A DNA stretch of 64,000 bases from Niabella sp. (GTDB taxonomy: Bacteria > Bacteroidota > Bacteroidia > Chitinophagales > Chitinophagaceae). Numbering within the stretch: position 1 is the stretch's first letter; every line of letters starts with the position of its first letter. This document shows positions 1 through 8,862 of this stretch, piece by piece. Location: assembly GCA_017744795.1 (NCBI GenBank), contig JAGIAQ010000011.1:1-64000 (forward strand), written 5' to 3'. The position numbers and the translations under genes were made by a program. The notes below the pieces were generated by a model. The model was not told the origin of the DNA. It searched no databases and saw nothing but the letters and a program-made list of their open reading frames with translations.

Positions 1-462
1 ACTCAGCATTTGAGCCACTTCGCTGCATTGCAACCCCTCTTCTTTCACCAGTCTGAAAATCAGTTTTCGCTTTAAAGGCAATGTTTCCGTTGCGCGTTCC
101 AGCAACTCCATCAGCTCTTTGTTTTCAACAGTTTCTCCAACCGGCGCCGTTACCGCTGCAGCGCTCCGGTCATCCGGCTCAATGGCGTTTAACTTGTTTT
201 GAAGCGCTCTCCTGTAATCAATGACCGCGTTTTTGACAGCACTGTACAAATATGCTCCAGGCACCTGCACCGGATCAAGCAACGCTCTTTTTTGCCAGAG
301 CTTTGCAAAAAAAGCGGCAACAATATCTTCAGCGGTCTCCCGTTGTCCTGTTTGCCAAAAGACAAACCGTACCAGCGGGGCATAGTATTCCCGAAACAAC
401 CGTTCGAAAGCCTCACGGGAGCCGTTTTTAATTTCATTAAACAATAGATCGGGCGATTGCAT
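1..462 (-). CDS. ECF-type RNA polymerase sigma-70 factor (partial, runs off the window start)
   Basis: Own translation of the minus strand from ATG at 460-462: MQSPDLLFNEIKNGSREAFERLFREYYAPLVRFVFWQTGQRETAEDIVAAFFAKLWQKR...LPLKRKLIFRLVKEEGLQCSEVAQMLS. Region 2-like and region 4-like patterns. Not in the ORF track because it has no stop within the window. Confidence 0.85.
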   Translation of the reverse strand, partial: MQSPDLLFNEIKNGSREAFERLFREYYAPLVRFVFWQTGQRETAEDIVAAFFAKLWQKRALLDPVQVPGAYLYSAVKNAVIDYRRALQNKLNAIEPDDRSAAAVTAPVGETVENKELMELLERATETLPLKRKLIFRLVKEEGLQCSEVAQMLS

Positions 463-721
463 CCTGTACAGATTCAAAGACGGTAAGCTCTCAAAAAATA
501 CTCACTCATCCAACAGATTTTTTTAAAAATTTAAATACACATTACTATTATTTAATTCTATTGCGCAATCGTTTGCACAATTTTTTCCTTACTTTGCGTC
601 CCATTAACAAAAGCAGGGCAACAACGCTTCCTTTACTGATCTGGCCCGGATGTACCATCCGATACCGGCAGGGATTTTGCACAGGCAAGACGTTGTACTA
701 ATAATTAAAACAATCGATATT

Positions 722-2560
722 ATGTGCGGAATCGTTGGCTACACAGGACAAAAGCAGGCTTATCCGATTATTGTAAAAGGATTAAAAAGACTGGAATACA
801 GGGGCTATGACAGTGCAGGCGTTGCCATTTTGGACAGCGATCATTTAAGACTTTACAAGAAAAAAGGAAAAGTAGCTGATCTGGAAGAAGCCATCGGCAC
901 AAAAAATGTGCAGGGCACTACGGGCATCGGGCACACCCGCTGGGCTACTCACGGAGAACCGAGCGACCGGAATGCACACCCGCATCTTTCCAAAAGCGGC
1001 AGCATCGCTATGATCCATAATGGCATCATCGAAAATTATGCACAGTTGAAAAACGAATTACTAAAAAAAGGGTATACTTTTTCGAGTGATACGGACACGG
1101 AAGTGCTGTTAAATTTCATCGATGAAATTAAAACCCAAAACGATTGCTCTTTGGAGGAGGCAGTACGCATCGCCCTGAAACGCGTAACCGGTGCCTATGT
1201 CATTTTATTGATCGAAACCGCCAACCCCGATACGATCATTGCCGCAAGGAAAGGAAGCCCGTTGGTGATCGGCGTGGGCCACAATGAGCATTTCCTGGGC
1301 TCGGATGCCTCTCCCATGCTGGAATATACCAAAGAAGTGGTTTATATCAATGACTATGAACTGGCCATTGTAAAACCCGATCAGCTCATCCTCAAAAACC
1401 TGGGAAACGAGGTCATTACCCCTTATGTCCAAAAGCTCGATATAGAGCTGGCCGCCATCGAAAAAGGAGGCTTTGATCATTTCATGCTAAAAGAAATTTT
1501 TGAACAGCCCCAAACCATATTTGACTGTATGCGCGGGCGCCTCAATTCGCAGGCGGGCACCATCACCATGGCGGGCATTCAGCAGCATGCGGACCAGATC
1601 ATTAATGCCAGTCGCATAGTGATCATCGCCTGCGGCACCAGCTGGCATGCGGGTTTGGTTGCCGAGTATATTTTTGAAGAGCTGTGCCGTATCAATGTTG
1701 AAGTGGAGTACGCATCTGAGTTTCGCTACCGGAACCCCGTTATCAGCAAGGGAGATGTTATCCTGGCGGTGAGCCAGAGCGGTGAAACAGCCGATACATT
1801 GGTGGCGATTGAAACGGCAAAAGAAAAAGGCGCATTGATCCTCGGTGTTGTCAATGTAGTAGGATCGTCTATCGCCCGGGCCAGCCACGGCGGAGCCTAT
1901 ACACATGCGGGCCCCGAAATAGGTGTTGCCTCCACCAAGGCTTTTACTGCACAACTGGTCGTACTTACGTTGATCGCATTAAAGATCGCTTACCTGAAAG
2001 GCTCCATCGATGAAACCCGGTATAAAAAACTGCTGGCTGAGTTAGATCAGATCCCTGAAAAAGTAGCCTGGATACTGAACCACCACGAACAGATAAAATC
2101 GATAGCTGAAAAATATAAAGACGCCCGCGACTTCCTGTACCTGGGCCGCGGCTATAACTTCCCCGTTGCTTTGGAGGGAGCCTTAAAGCTGAAAGAAATT
2201 TCTTATATCCACGCAGAGGGTTACCCGGCGGCTGAAATGAAGCACGGCCCCATTGCCCTGGTAGATGAGCAACTGCCCGTAGTAGTGGTGGCTACGAAGG
2301 ATCAATATCATGAAAAAGTAGTGAGCAATATCCAGGAAATCAAAGCGCGCAAGGGAAAAGTGATCGGCATTATTACCGAAGGAGACGCCACCAGCGCCGC
2401 CCTTTGCGACGATGCGATCGCTGTGCCTGAAGCAGATGAAATTGTAGCGCCAATGCTATCCGTGGTGCCTTTGCAACTCCTGTCCTATTTTATAGGTGTG
2501 GCAAAAGAATGCAATGTGGACCAGCCACGGAATTTGGCAAAAAGCGTGACAGTTGAATAG
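722..2560 (+). CDS. glmS: Glutamine-fructose-6-phosphate aminotransferase (isomerizing)
   Basis: MCGIVGYTGQKQAYPIIVKGLKRLEYRGYDSAGVA with N-terminal Cys2 nucleophile, SIS domains and C-terminal LAKSVTVE. Start set at 722 (MCGIVGY), not at the ORF-track start 650, because the Cys must be residue 2. Confidence 0.97.
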   Translation: MCGIVGYTGQKQAYPIIVKGLKRLEYRGYDSAGVAILDSDHLRLYKKKGKVADLEEAIGTKNVQGTTGIGHTRWATHGEPSDRNAHPHLSKSGSIAMIHNGIIENYAQLKNELLKKGYTFSSDTDTEVLLNFIDEIKTQNDCSLEEAVRIALKRVTGAYVILLIETANPDTIIAARKGSPLVIGVGHNEHFLGSDASPMLEYTKEVVYINDYELAIVKPDQLILKNLGNEVITPYVQKLDIELAAIEKGGFDHFMLKEIFEQPQTIFDCMRGRLNSQAGTITMAGIQQHADQIINASRIVIIACGTSWHAGLVAEYIFEELCRINVEVEYASEFRYRNPVISKGDVILAVSQSGETADTLVAIETAKEKGALILGVVNVVGSSIARASHGGAYTHAGPEIGVASTKAFTAQLVVLTLIALKIAYLKGSIDETRYKKLLAELDQIPEKVAWILNHHEQIKSIAEKYKDARDFLYLGRGYNFPVALEGALKLKEISYIHAEGYPAAEMKHGPIALVDEQLPVVVVATKDQYHEKVVSNIQEIKARKGKVIGIITEGDATSAALCDDAIAVPEADEIVAPMLSVVPLQLLSYFIGVAKECNVDQPRNLAKSVTVE

Positions 2561-2613
2561 CAAATTTGAAAATGTGAAAATGTGTAGATGAAGAATATCA
2601 AATTAATAAAACG

Positions 2614-2704
2614 CGTCATCCCGACACCTGCGCAGCTGGCGAGGGAGCCCATGCAGGCGGAATGGAAATTTGAATCCCGATAGCTATCGAAAGTGAGAAT
2701 GACG
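2614..2704. repeat. REP-like intergenic inverted repeat with an internal 12-bp palindrome CGATAGCTATCG
   Basis: CGTCAT (2614-2619) pairs with ATGACG (2699-2704); perfect palindrome CGATAGCTATCG at 2678-2689; lies in the glmS-DUF4954 gap. Confidence 0.5.
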
Positions 2705-2855
2705 ATGAATAATGAATAGTCAGAGATGAGTGGTGAATAGCTCCGGGCATAAGGAGGTAGCGTTCTACTAACGTCAAATATCAATCCATTAACGCGTATC
2801 ACCTGAGACCTGGAACCTGAAACTTGTAACATTTAGTCCTGTATCTAAATCTAAT

Positions 2856-5069
2856 ATGAACCAGATAAAAAAACTTCCCGTAGGGGATTTGGGATATAAT
2901 TTTATTCCAAAGGAATTTTTACCCGAAGGTGAAAATGAATACTATATTCGTTTTAAACAGAACCCTGCCACAGACTACCGGCCGCTGACCCGCCAGGAGA
3001 TCGCTATATTAAAATCGAATGGCAACCGGTCGGACAATTGGTCCAATATTCTGGTTCGGGAGGGAATTGATGTATTGCTGATCGAGGATTGCACCTTCTT
3101 CGGACTGGTGCGCATCGGTAAACTGGAGCCCTATTTTTTGGAGTTCAGCCAGCTGCGCACACCCGTGGGCCTGTACCGCAGCTTTATTGTAAGCTGCGAT
3201 ATCGGCAATAATGTTGCCGTCAACAATGTGCGGATGCTGAGTCATTATATTATAGAGGATGAAGCCATCCTCATTAATGTAAATGAGATGTCCTGCACTT
3301 CTTACAGCAAGTTCGGGAACGGGATCATCAAAGAGGGAGAGCCTGAAGATATCCGCATCTGGCTGGAACTCTGTAATGAGAACGGCGGCAGAAAAGTAAT
3401 GCCCTTTGACGGCATGCTGCCCGGCGATGCCTGGCTATGGTCCAAATACCGGGCCAATGAAAAGCTGCTGGAAGCTTTCAAAGATTTTACGGATCGAAAG
3501 TTCGGCCGGCAGCGGGGCACATATGGCACTGTAGGAAAACGAACCATTATAAAGAATACACATATTGTTAAAGATGTACGTATAGGCAGCGATGCCTATA
3601 TAAAAGGTGCTAACAAATTAAAGAACCTCACCATTAACTCCGACGAAAACGCTAAATCACAAATTGGAGAAGGTTGTGAAATGGTAAACGGCATTATGGG
3701 TGCCGGCAGCCGGGCTTTTTACGGTGTAAAAGCCGTTCGTTTTATTTTAGCGCCGTTCTCTCAACTTAAATACGGGGCACGACTGATCAACTCCTACCTG
3801 GGTGAGAACGCCACCATTTCCTGTTGCGAGGTATTAAACACGCTCCTTTTTCCCGCACACGAACAACACCACAATAACTCTTTCCTTTGCGCATCATTGG
3901 TGATGGGACAAAGTAATATTGCTGCAGGAGCTACCATCGGATCGAATCATAATTCGCGCGCCGCAGATGGTGAATTGCAGGCCGGGCGCGGTTTCTGGCC
4001 GGGGCTTTGTGTAAGCCTGAAGCACAATTCAAAATTTGCATCCTTTACCATGATCGCCAAAGGCGATTATCCTGCCGAGCTCAATATACCAATACCTTTT
4101 TGTCTGGTAAGCAACGACCTGCACACGGATCAGTTAGTAATAATGCCTGGTTATTGGTTTTTGTATAATATGTATGCCATCCTGCGCAACGAACGAAAAT
4201 TTGCAGATCGTGATAAACGCAAAGAGAAAAAACAATTACTCGAATACGATTGTCTGGCCCCGGACACCGTAAACGAGCTCTTTACCGGGCTGCGCCTGCT
4301 TAGCCGGTATACAGGAAAGGCCTTCTATCAAAAGAATCAGTTAGTGGGCAGCGACCATGAGCAGGAACAAAAAGGACGTGAGCTGCTGGAAAGTCGTGCT
4401 CCTGTTGTAGCACAACTGGAGGTCTTTGCCGGAGACATAGAGAATTCTCATCGTCTGGTGCGGATCATAAAAGTACAGGAAGCCTATACCGTCTACAAAA
4501 GAATGCTCAGCTATTATGGCACCTGCCAGCTTATCAACTGGCTGAACCTGCAGGAAGAGAAAAATATTACTTCCATAAAAGATCTTTTTAGCAAAGCAGC
4601 AGAACGTAAAACCTGGTTAAACGTGGGCGGGCAACTGATCCCGGAGAAAGAAGTAAAAACACTGATCAGCAGTATTGAATCCGGCAGCACTGAAAAGGGC
4701 TGGGAACAGGTGCACACGTTTTATCAGCAACAGGCAGCAGCCTATGACACAGAAAAACTGCAGCACGGTCTTAGCGCCTTAAAAGAAATACATGGATTGA
4801 ATACTGATACAATAGAAGTGCCGTTGCTAACCGGTCTTTTGCAGGATGCAATAAACACCAAGGAGTGGATCGCCCAATCTGTTTACGATTCAAAAGTAAA
4901 GGATTATGAAAATCCATTTCGCAAAATGGTATATGAAAGCATTGTTGAAATGGAACAGGTTGTCGGCAAATTTTCCGACAACCAATTCGTGAACGAACAG
5001 CGCCAGGAAACAGCCACATTTAAAGAAAGCACAGAACAGCTGATTGCCCAATTAAAACTGTTGTTTTAA
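2856..5069 (+). CDS. DUF4954 family protein (probable left-handed beta-helix-like repeats)
   Basis: MNQIKKLPVGDLGYNFIPKEFLPEGENEYYIRFKQNPATDYRPLTRQEI... with hexapeptide-like stretches (NTHIVKDVRIGSDAYIKGANKLKNLTI, SNIAAGATIGSNHNSRAADGELQAGRGFWPGL). Family recognised from memory. Confidence 0.75.
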   Translation: MNQIKKLPVGDLGYNFIPKEFLPEGENEYYIRFKQNPATDYRPLTRQEIAILKSNGNRSDNWSNILVREGIDVLLIEDCTFFGLVRIGKLEPYFLEFSQLRTPVGLYRSFIVSCDIGNNVAVNNVRMLSHYIIEDEAILINVNEMSCTSYSKFGNGIIKEGEPEDIRIWLELCNENGGRKVMPFDGMLPGDAWLWSKYRANEKLLEAFKDFTDRKFGRQRGTYGTVGKRTIIKNTHIVKDVRIGSDAYIKGANKLKNLTINSDENAKSQIGEGCEMVNGIMGAGSRAFYGVKAVRFILAPFSQLKYGARLINSYLGENATISCCEVLNTLLFPAHEQHHNNSFLCASLVMGQSNIAAGATIGSNHNSRAADGELQAGRGFWPGLCVSLKHNSKFASFTMIAKGDYPAELNIPIPFCLVSNDLHTDQLVIMPGYWFLYNMYAILRNERKFADRDKRKEKKQLLEYDCLAPDTVNELFTGLRLLSRYTGKAFYQKNQLVGSDHEQEQKGRELLESRAPVVAQLEVFAGDIENSHRLVRIIKVQEAYTVYKRMLSYYGTCQLINWLNLQEEKNITSIKDLFSKAAERKTWLNVGGQLIPEKEVKTLISSIESGSTEKGWEQVHTFYQQQAAAYDTEKLQHGLSALKEIHGLNTDTIEVPLLTGLLQDAINTKEWIAQSVYDSKVKDYENPFRKMVYESIVEMEQVVGKFSDNQFVNEQRQETATFKESTEQLIAQLKLLF

Positions 5070-5074
5070 TTGGG

Positions 5075-5131
5075 CCGGTCCCACAAGTCGCATTAGTCCC
5101 ATTTGCAGGCTAGTGTGACAAGTGGGACCGG
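5075..5131. repeat. Inverted repeat (10-bp arms) downstream of the DUF4954 gene
   Basis: CCGGTCCCAC at 5075-5084 and reverse complement GTGGGACCGG at 5122-5131, just after the stop codon. Confidence 0.5.
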
Positions 5132-5223
5132 TGCCACAAACCGCAGCACCGCAGATAACCTATAACCCGCTACCTGTAACTTTCCTCCTCAAAAATCACC
5201 TGAATTAGCGATGGCCTTAAACG

Positions 5224-5252
5224 TTTTTCCGCAATTCCTCACGCTACCTTTG
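5224..5252 (+). promoter_or_regulatory. Candidate Bacteroidota-type promoter for the four-gene operon
   Basis: TACCTTTG at 5245-5252 matches the TAnnTTTG -7 consensus; T-rich -33 region GTTTTTC upstream. Would imply a leader of about 190 nt before the ATG at 5451. Confidence 0.4.
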
Positions 5253-5450
5253 TTAGCGAACAGGCGCAGATGACATAGCCCCGGGCAGGGCAATACTTAC
5301 TATATTTCTAAGAACGCCACCCAGTAATTAATGCAGTGCCCGACAGAAGCTGTCAGATCCTGAGACCCCATTAATGATCCTCTTTACGGCCGGGCCCTCT
5401 GGAAAAGACCAGCGATTTGCTTCATTGAAATCATTTTTAACCATTTCATT

Positions 5451-8400
5451 ATGGCAACAGCAACAGGCACCATTGAATCCCTCCTCTTAGAGTTAGGCAA
5501 GGCCATTGGCACCTTAGACCAGTCCCTGCAAACGCTCGGCGATGATATTTATGAAAAACTGGGAACCCCTTTGCCCGCGGCGCTCCGGGGCAATTCCGGT
5601 ATACTGGCCAAAACCAATGCGGTGGTATCAAAGGTTGCGGCGCTGGCCCCAATTGTAAGCGATCTGGCCGGAGCAATTGCCAGCACCAATATTGCCACCA
5701 TTATTCAAAAAGGAAGTGAACTGACCGCCGCGATTCCGGGTATTATCACCAGCATCAAAGAATTGGCAACCGCGATCACTAACCTGGCCAATGCGCTGCC
5801 TTCTGCCGCCGACCGGGATGCGTTATTGAATATGCTGCCCCAGCTGGCCGAACGTTTATTGGAATACGCCATCGTGGGCGCGCTGGGCGATAAAGCGCCT
5901 TATTTTACGCGCGTTGCCAACCTGCTGGGATTGATTGATAAAGAGCCCACTCCCCTGGCTGGTGTTACCCTTCCGCCCGCAACCACAGTCATTCCCAGAA
6001 GAATTTACCTGGACCAACTACCGGTGTTGCTGAGCGATCCGGGGCAATACCTGAAGAATACATTCCAATGGGGCAACCCGGGTTTCGACGGAAAGAAGCT
6101 TTATCAAAAAGTATTGGAGTTGATGCAGGAACTGGGACTTCCCGGCGACCTTACGGCAGCCGTTCCTCCAAAATTAGAAGCCGGCGGCACACCCGGTCAC
6201 CCTAACTTCACTTTGTCTTTAACCCCTTCCCTGAACCTGGGCTACCTGTTGCAGTTTGCAGCAGCAAAAAGCGCCCAGCCTTCTTTTAATATCTCACCCA
6301 ACTGGAAAGCCACAACCGACCTGGAAATAGCAGCGGCAGCAAGTATTGCAGGCGAGTGGTCTTTTCCCTTTGCCTTCACCGTTAATCCCACCGGCAGTTT
6401 CTCTTTAAAAACATCCGCAGGCGTTAAAGGTGAAAAATCAAGTGGCGATCCGATCAACATTATTTCCATTACCGGCAGCACCGGGTTGCAGGCCAAATCC
6501 ATCAGTGGCTCATTGGGGCTAACCGTTGATTCCGCCGGGATGCAGATCAATCCTTCGGTGCAAATAAAAGTGGAGGAGGGAAAATTAATCATCGACTTTT
6601 CGCAGGGCGATGGATTCATCCAGCAATTGCTTTCGGGCGTTCATTTCGAAGCCGATTTTGGTTTCACTGCTACCTGGGATCCCAAGAACGGGCTGAAGTT
6701 GCAGGGCAGCGGCGGCGTGGAATTATTCATTCCTCTGCAGGTAGACCTGGTATTGATCCAGGTAAAAGGCATTTATTTCTCCCTGGGATTTTCAACAGAA
6801 ACCCCGGTAAAACTGGGTCTGGGCGCACAATTGGGCGCCTGCCTGGGACCGTTGAAAGCGCTGGTAGATGACATTGGCACCAACATCAACCTAAGCTTTC
6901 CAACCAATGGCAGCGGCAATCTATCCTTTGCTCAAATGGGTTTTGGCTTTCAACCGCCCAATGGCGTTGGATTAAGCCTGGATACCGGGCCGATCAAAGG
7001 CGGCGGCTTTTTAAAGCTGGATCCGGCAAAAGGCGAATACTTCGGCTACCTGGAATTAAGTTTCCAGGGCATTGTTGATCTGAAAGCCATTGGCATCATC
7101 AACACCAAAATGCCCGACGGTTCCAATGGCTTCTCCTTGCTGATCCTGATCACCGCCGAATTCACGCCCATTCAACTGGGATTTGGATTTACGTTAAACG
7201 GTGTGGGTGGCCTGCTGGGGCTGAACCGCAGCACCGATGTTGACGCATTGAAGTTGGGTGTACGATCCGGCGCAGTAAGCAATATCCTCTTCCCTGAAAA
7301 CATTGAATCCAACTTCAACCAGATCATCAGTGATCTTAAGTCGATCTTCCCCATTGCAGAGGGGCATTTTATACTGGCCCCCATGGCTAAGCTGGGCTGG
7401 GGCACGCCTACACTGATCACGTTGGAGCTCGGAATCATTATCGACATTCCCAGCCCGCAACTGGTGATCCTGGGTGTGTTGCGCTGCATACTACCTTCTG
7501 AAGATGTACCGCTGTTGAGCCTGCAGGTAAATTTTGCCGGGGGCATTGATTTTACATCGGGGCTTTGGTTTGATGCCAGCCTGTTCGATTCAAAACTATT
7601 GACCTTTGTACTTACCGGCGATATGGCCCTGCGCATCAACTGGGGCGATCACCCTTCTTTCATTATTTCCGTGGGCGGGTTCCATCCAAAATTCAAAGAG
7701 ATCCCCCCCGACCTTGTGGGGATGAAACGGTTGAGTATCTCGCTGCTTTCCGGCGATAACCCGCGTATCACTATTTCTGCTTATTTCGCCATCACTTCCA
7801 ATACGGTGCAATCCGGCGCCCGGGCCGAGCTTTATGCCGCTGCCTGCGGATTTAATATTTACGGCTTCCTGGGGTACGATCTGCTCGTGCAATTTAGTCC
7901 GTTCCATTTTATTGCAGACATTGATGCCGGCATTGCCCTGAGATGCGGCACCGATGAGATCGCGGGCATCGACGTGCATTGCGAACTATCCGGCCCCACT
8001 CCGTGGAATGCGAATGGTGACGCCAGTTTGAAGATACTTTTCTTTAAGATCTCTGTTCACTTTAATGTTACCTGGGGCGATAATACACCGGCTCAGCCGA
8101 TAGAAAAAGTGATGGTGTTGGATCTGGTGGCCGCCGCCCTGAGCGATCAACGCAACTGGAAAGCAGACCTGCTGCCCAACACCTCCACCAACGTTACTTT
8201 AAAGACGATTGCGCTGCCGGCAGATCAGCCCGATGCCATCGTGGTGCAACCCTTTACTATTTTATCTGTAAGTCAGAAAGTAGCCCCGCTTGATTACAAG
8301 ATCGATAAGTTCGGAAACAAAGGGGTAGACGGAGACAATACCTTTACCATAACCACCACAGCGGCCAATACAGATACCAAAGAGGAGTTTGCCGTAAGCA

Positions 8401-8861
8401 ATTTCACCAAACTCAACGATGATGAAAAGCTTTCCCGCGAGTCGTTTACACAATTGAAAAGCGGCATCCGCTTCCAGACATCTGATGCCAGCCAATACGG
8501 GAACGAGATCGACAGAGAAGTAACCTATGAGTTGAAGTATTATCAGCGCAGCACAGGCCTGATATTTGTGTTTGGGCAGTTCCAGTTCCTGAAGGACGCG
8601 TTCGACATATTTGTAAAAGGCAATGCCATTAATAAAAGCGCGTTGGCAGTGAATAAAAAGATCGCCACCAATGCGCCGGCAACGATTAACGTAGCGCCCC
8701 CAGCTTATTCTGTAGTGCATACCAGCAATATGGAGCTTGTGAACGCTACTTCGGTGGCGGCTTCAGAAGCAGAAGCCTATAACCTGCAGCAGGCGCTGAT
8801 CAGCGGCGATCCCACACTGAAAAATAAAATCCAGGTCGTTTCACAATTTGAACTGAATTAA
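5451..8861 (+). CDS. Large DUF6603-like protein, 1136 aa, function unknown (giant-protein operon gene A)
   Basis: Complete ORF. Helical N-terminus, then long beta-rich hydrophobic/Gly segments (PIQLGFGFTLNGVGGLLGLNRSTDVDALKLGVRSG; LTFVLTGDMALRINWGDHPSFIISVGGFHPKF). I recall these motifs as DUF6603-like, but could not search. Confidence 0.8.
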   Translation: MATATGTIESLLLELGKAIGTLDQSLQTLGDDIYEKLGTPLPAALRGNSGILAKTNAVVSKVAALAPIVSDLAGAIASTNIATIIQKGSELTAAIPGIITSIKELATAITNLANALPSAADRDALLNMLPQLAERLLEYAIVGALGDKAPYFTRVANLLGLIDKEPTPLAGVTLPPATTVIPRRIYLDQLPVLLSDPGQYLKNTFQWGNPGFDGKKLYQKVLELMQELGLPGDLTAAVPPKLEAGGTPGHPNFTLSLTPSLNLGYLLQFAAAKSAQPSFNISPNWKATTDLEIAAAASIAGEWSFPFAFTVNPTGSFSLKTSAGVKGEKSSGDPINIISITGSTGLQAKSISGSLGLTVDSAGMQINPSVQIKVEEGKLIIDFSQGDGFIQQLLSGVHFEADFGFTATWDPKNGLKLQGSGGVELFIPLQVDLVLIQVKGIYFSLGFSTETPVKLGLGAQLGACLGPLKALVDDIGTNINLSFPTNGSGNLSFAQMGFGFQPPNGVGLSLDTGPIKGGGFLKLDPAKGEYFGYLELSFQGIVDLKAIGIINTKMPDGSNGFSLLILITAEFTPIQLGFGFTLNGVGGLLGLNRSTDVDALKLGVRSGAVSNILFPENIESNFNQIISDLKSIFPIAEGHFILAPMAKLGWGTPTLITLELGIIIDIPSPQLVILGVLRCILPSEDVPLLSLQVNFAGGIDFTSGLWFDASLFDSKLLTFVLTGDMALRINWGDHPSFIISVGGFHPKFKEIPPDLVGMKRLSISLLSGDNPRITISAYFAITSNTVQSGARAELYAAACGFNIYGFLGYDLLVQFSPFHFIADIDAGIALRCGTDEIAGIDVHCELSGPTPWNANGDASLKILFFKISVHFNVTWGDNTPAQPIEKVMVLDLVAAALSDQRNWKADLLPNTSTNVTLKTIALPADQPDAIVVQPFTILSVSQKVAPLDYKIDKFGNKGVDGDNTFTITTTAANTDTKEEFAVSNFTKLNDDEKLSRESFTQLKSGIRFQTSDASQYGNEIDREVTYELKYYQRSTGLIFVFGQFQFLKDAFDIFVKGNAINKSALAVNKKIATNAPATINVAPPAYSVVHTSNMELVNATSVAASEAEAYNLQQALISGDPTLKNKIQVVSQFELN

Positions 8862-8862
8862 T

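Noticed and set aside
189-447. ORFs 189..437 (-) and 199..447 (+)
   Set aside because: Out-of-frame shadows of the partial ECF sigma factor gene, which reads cleanly in another minus-strand frame.
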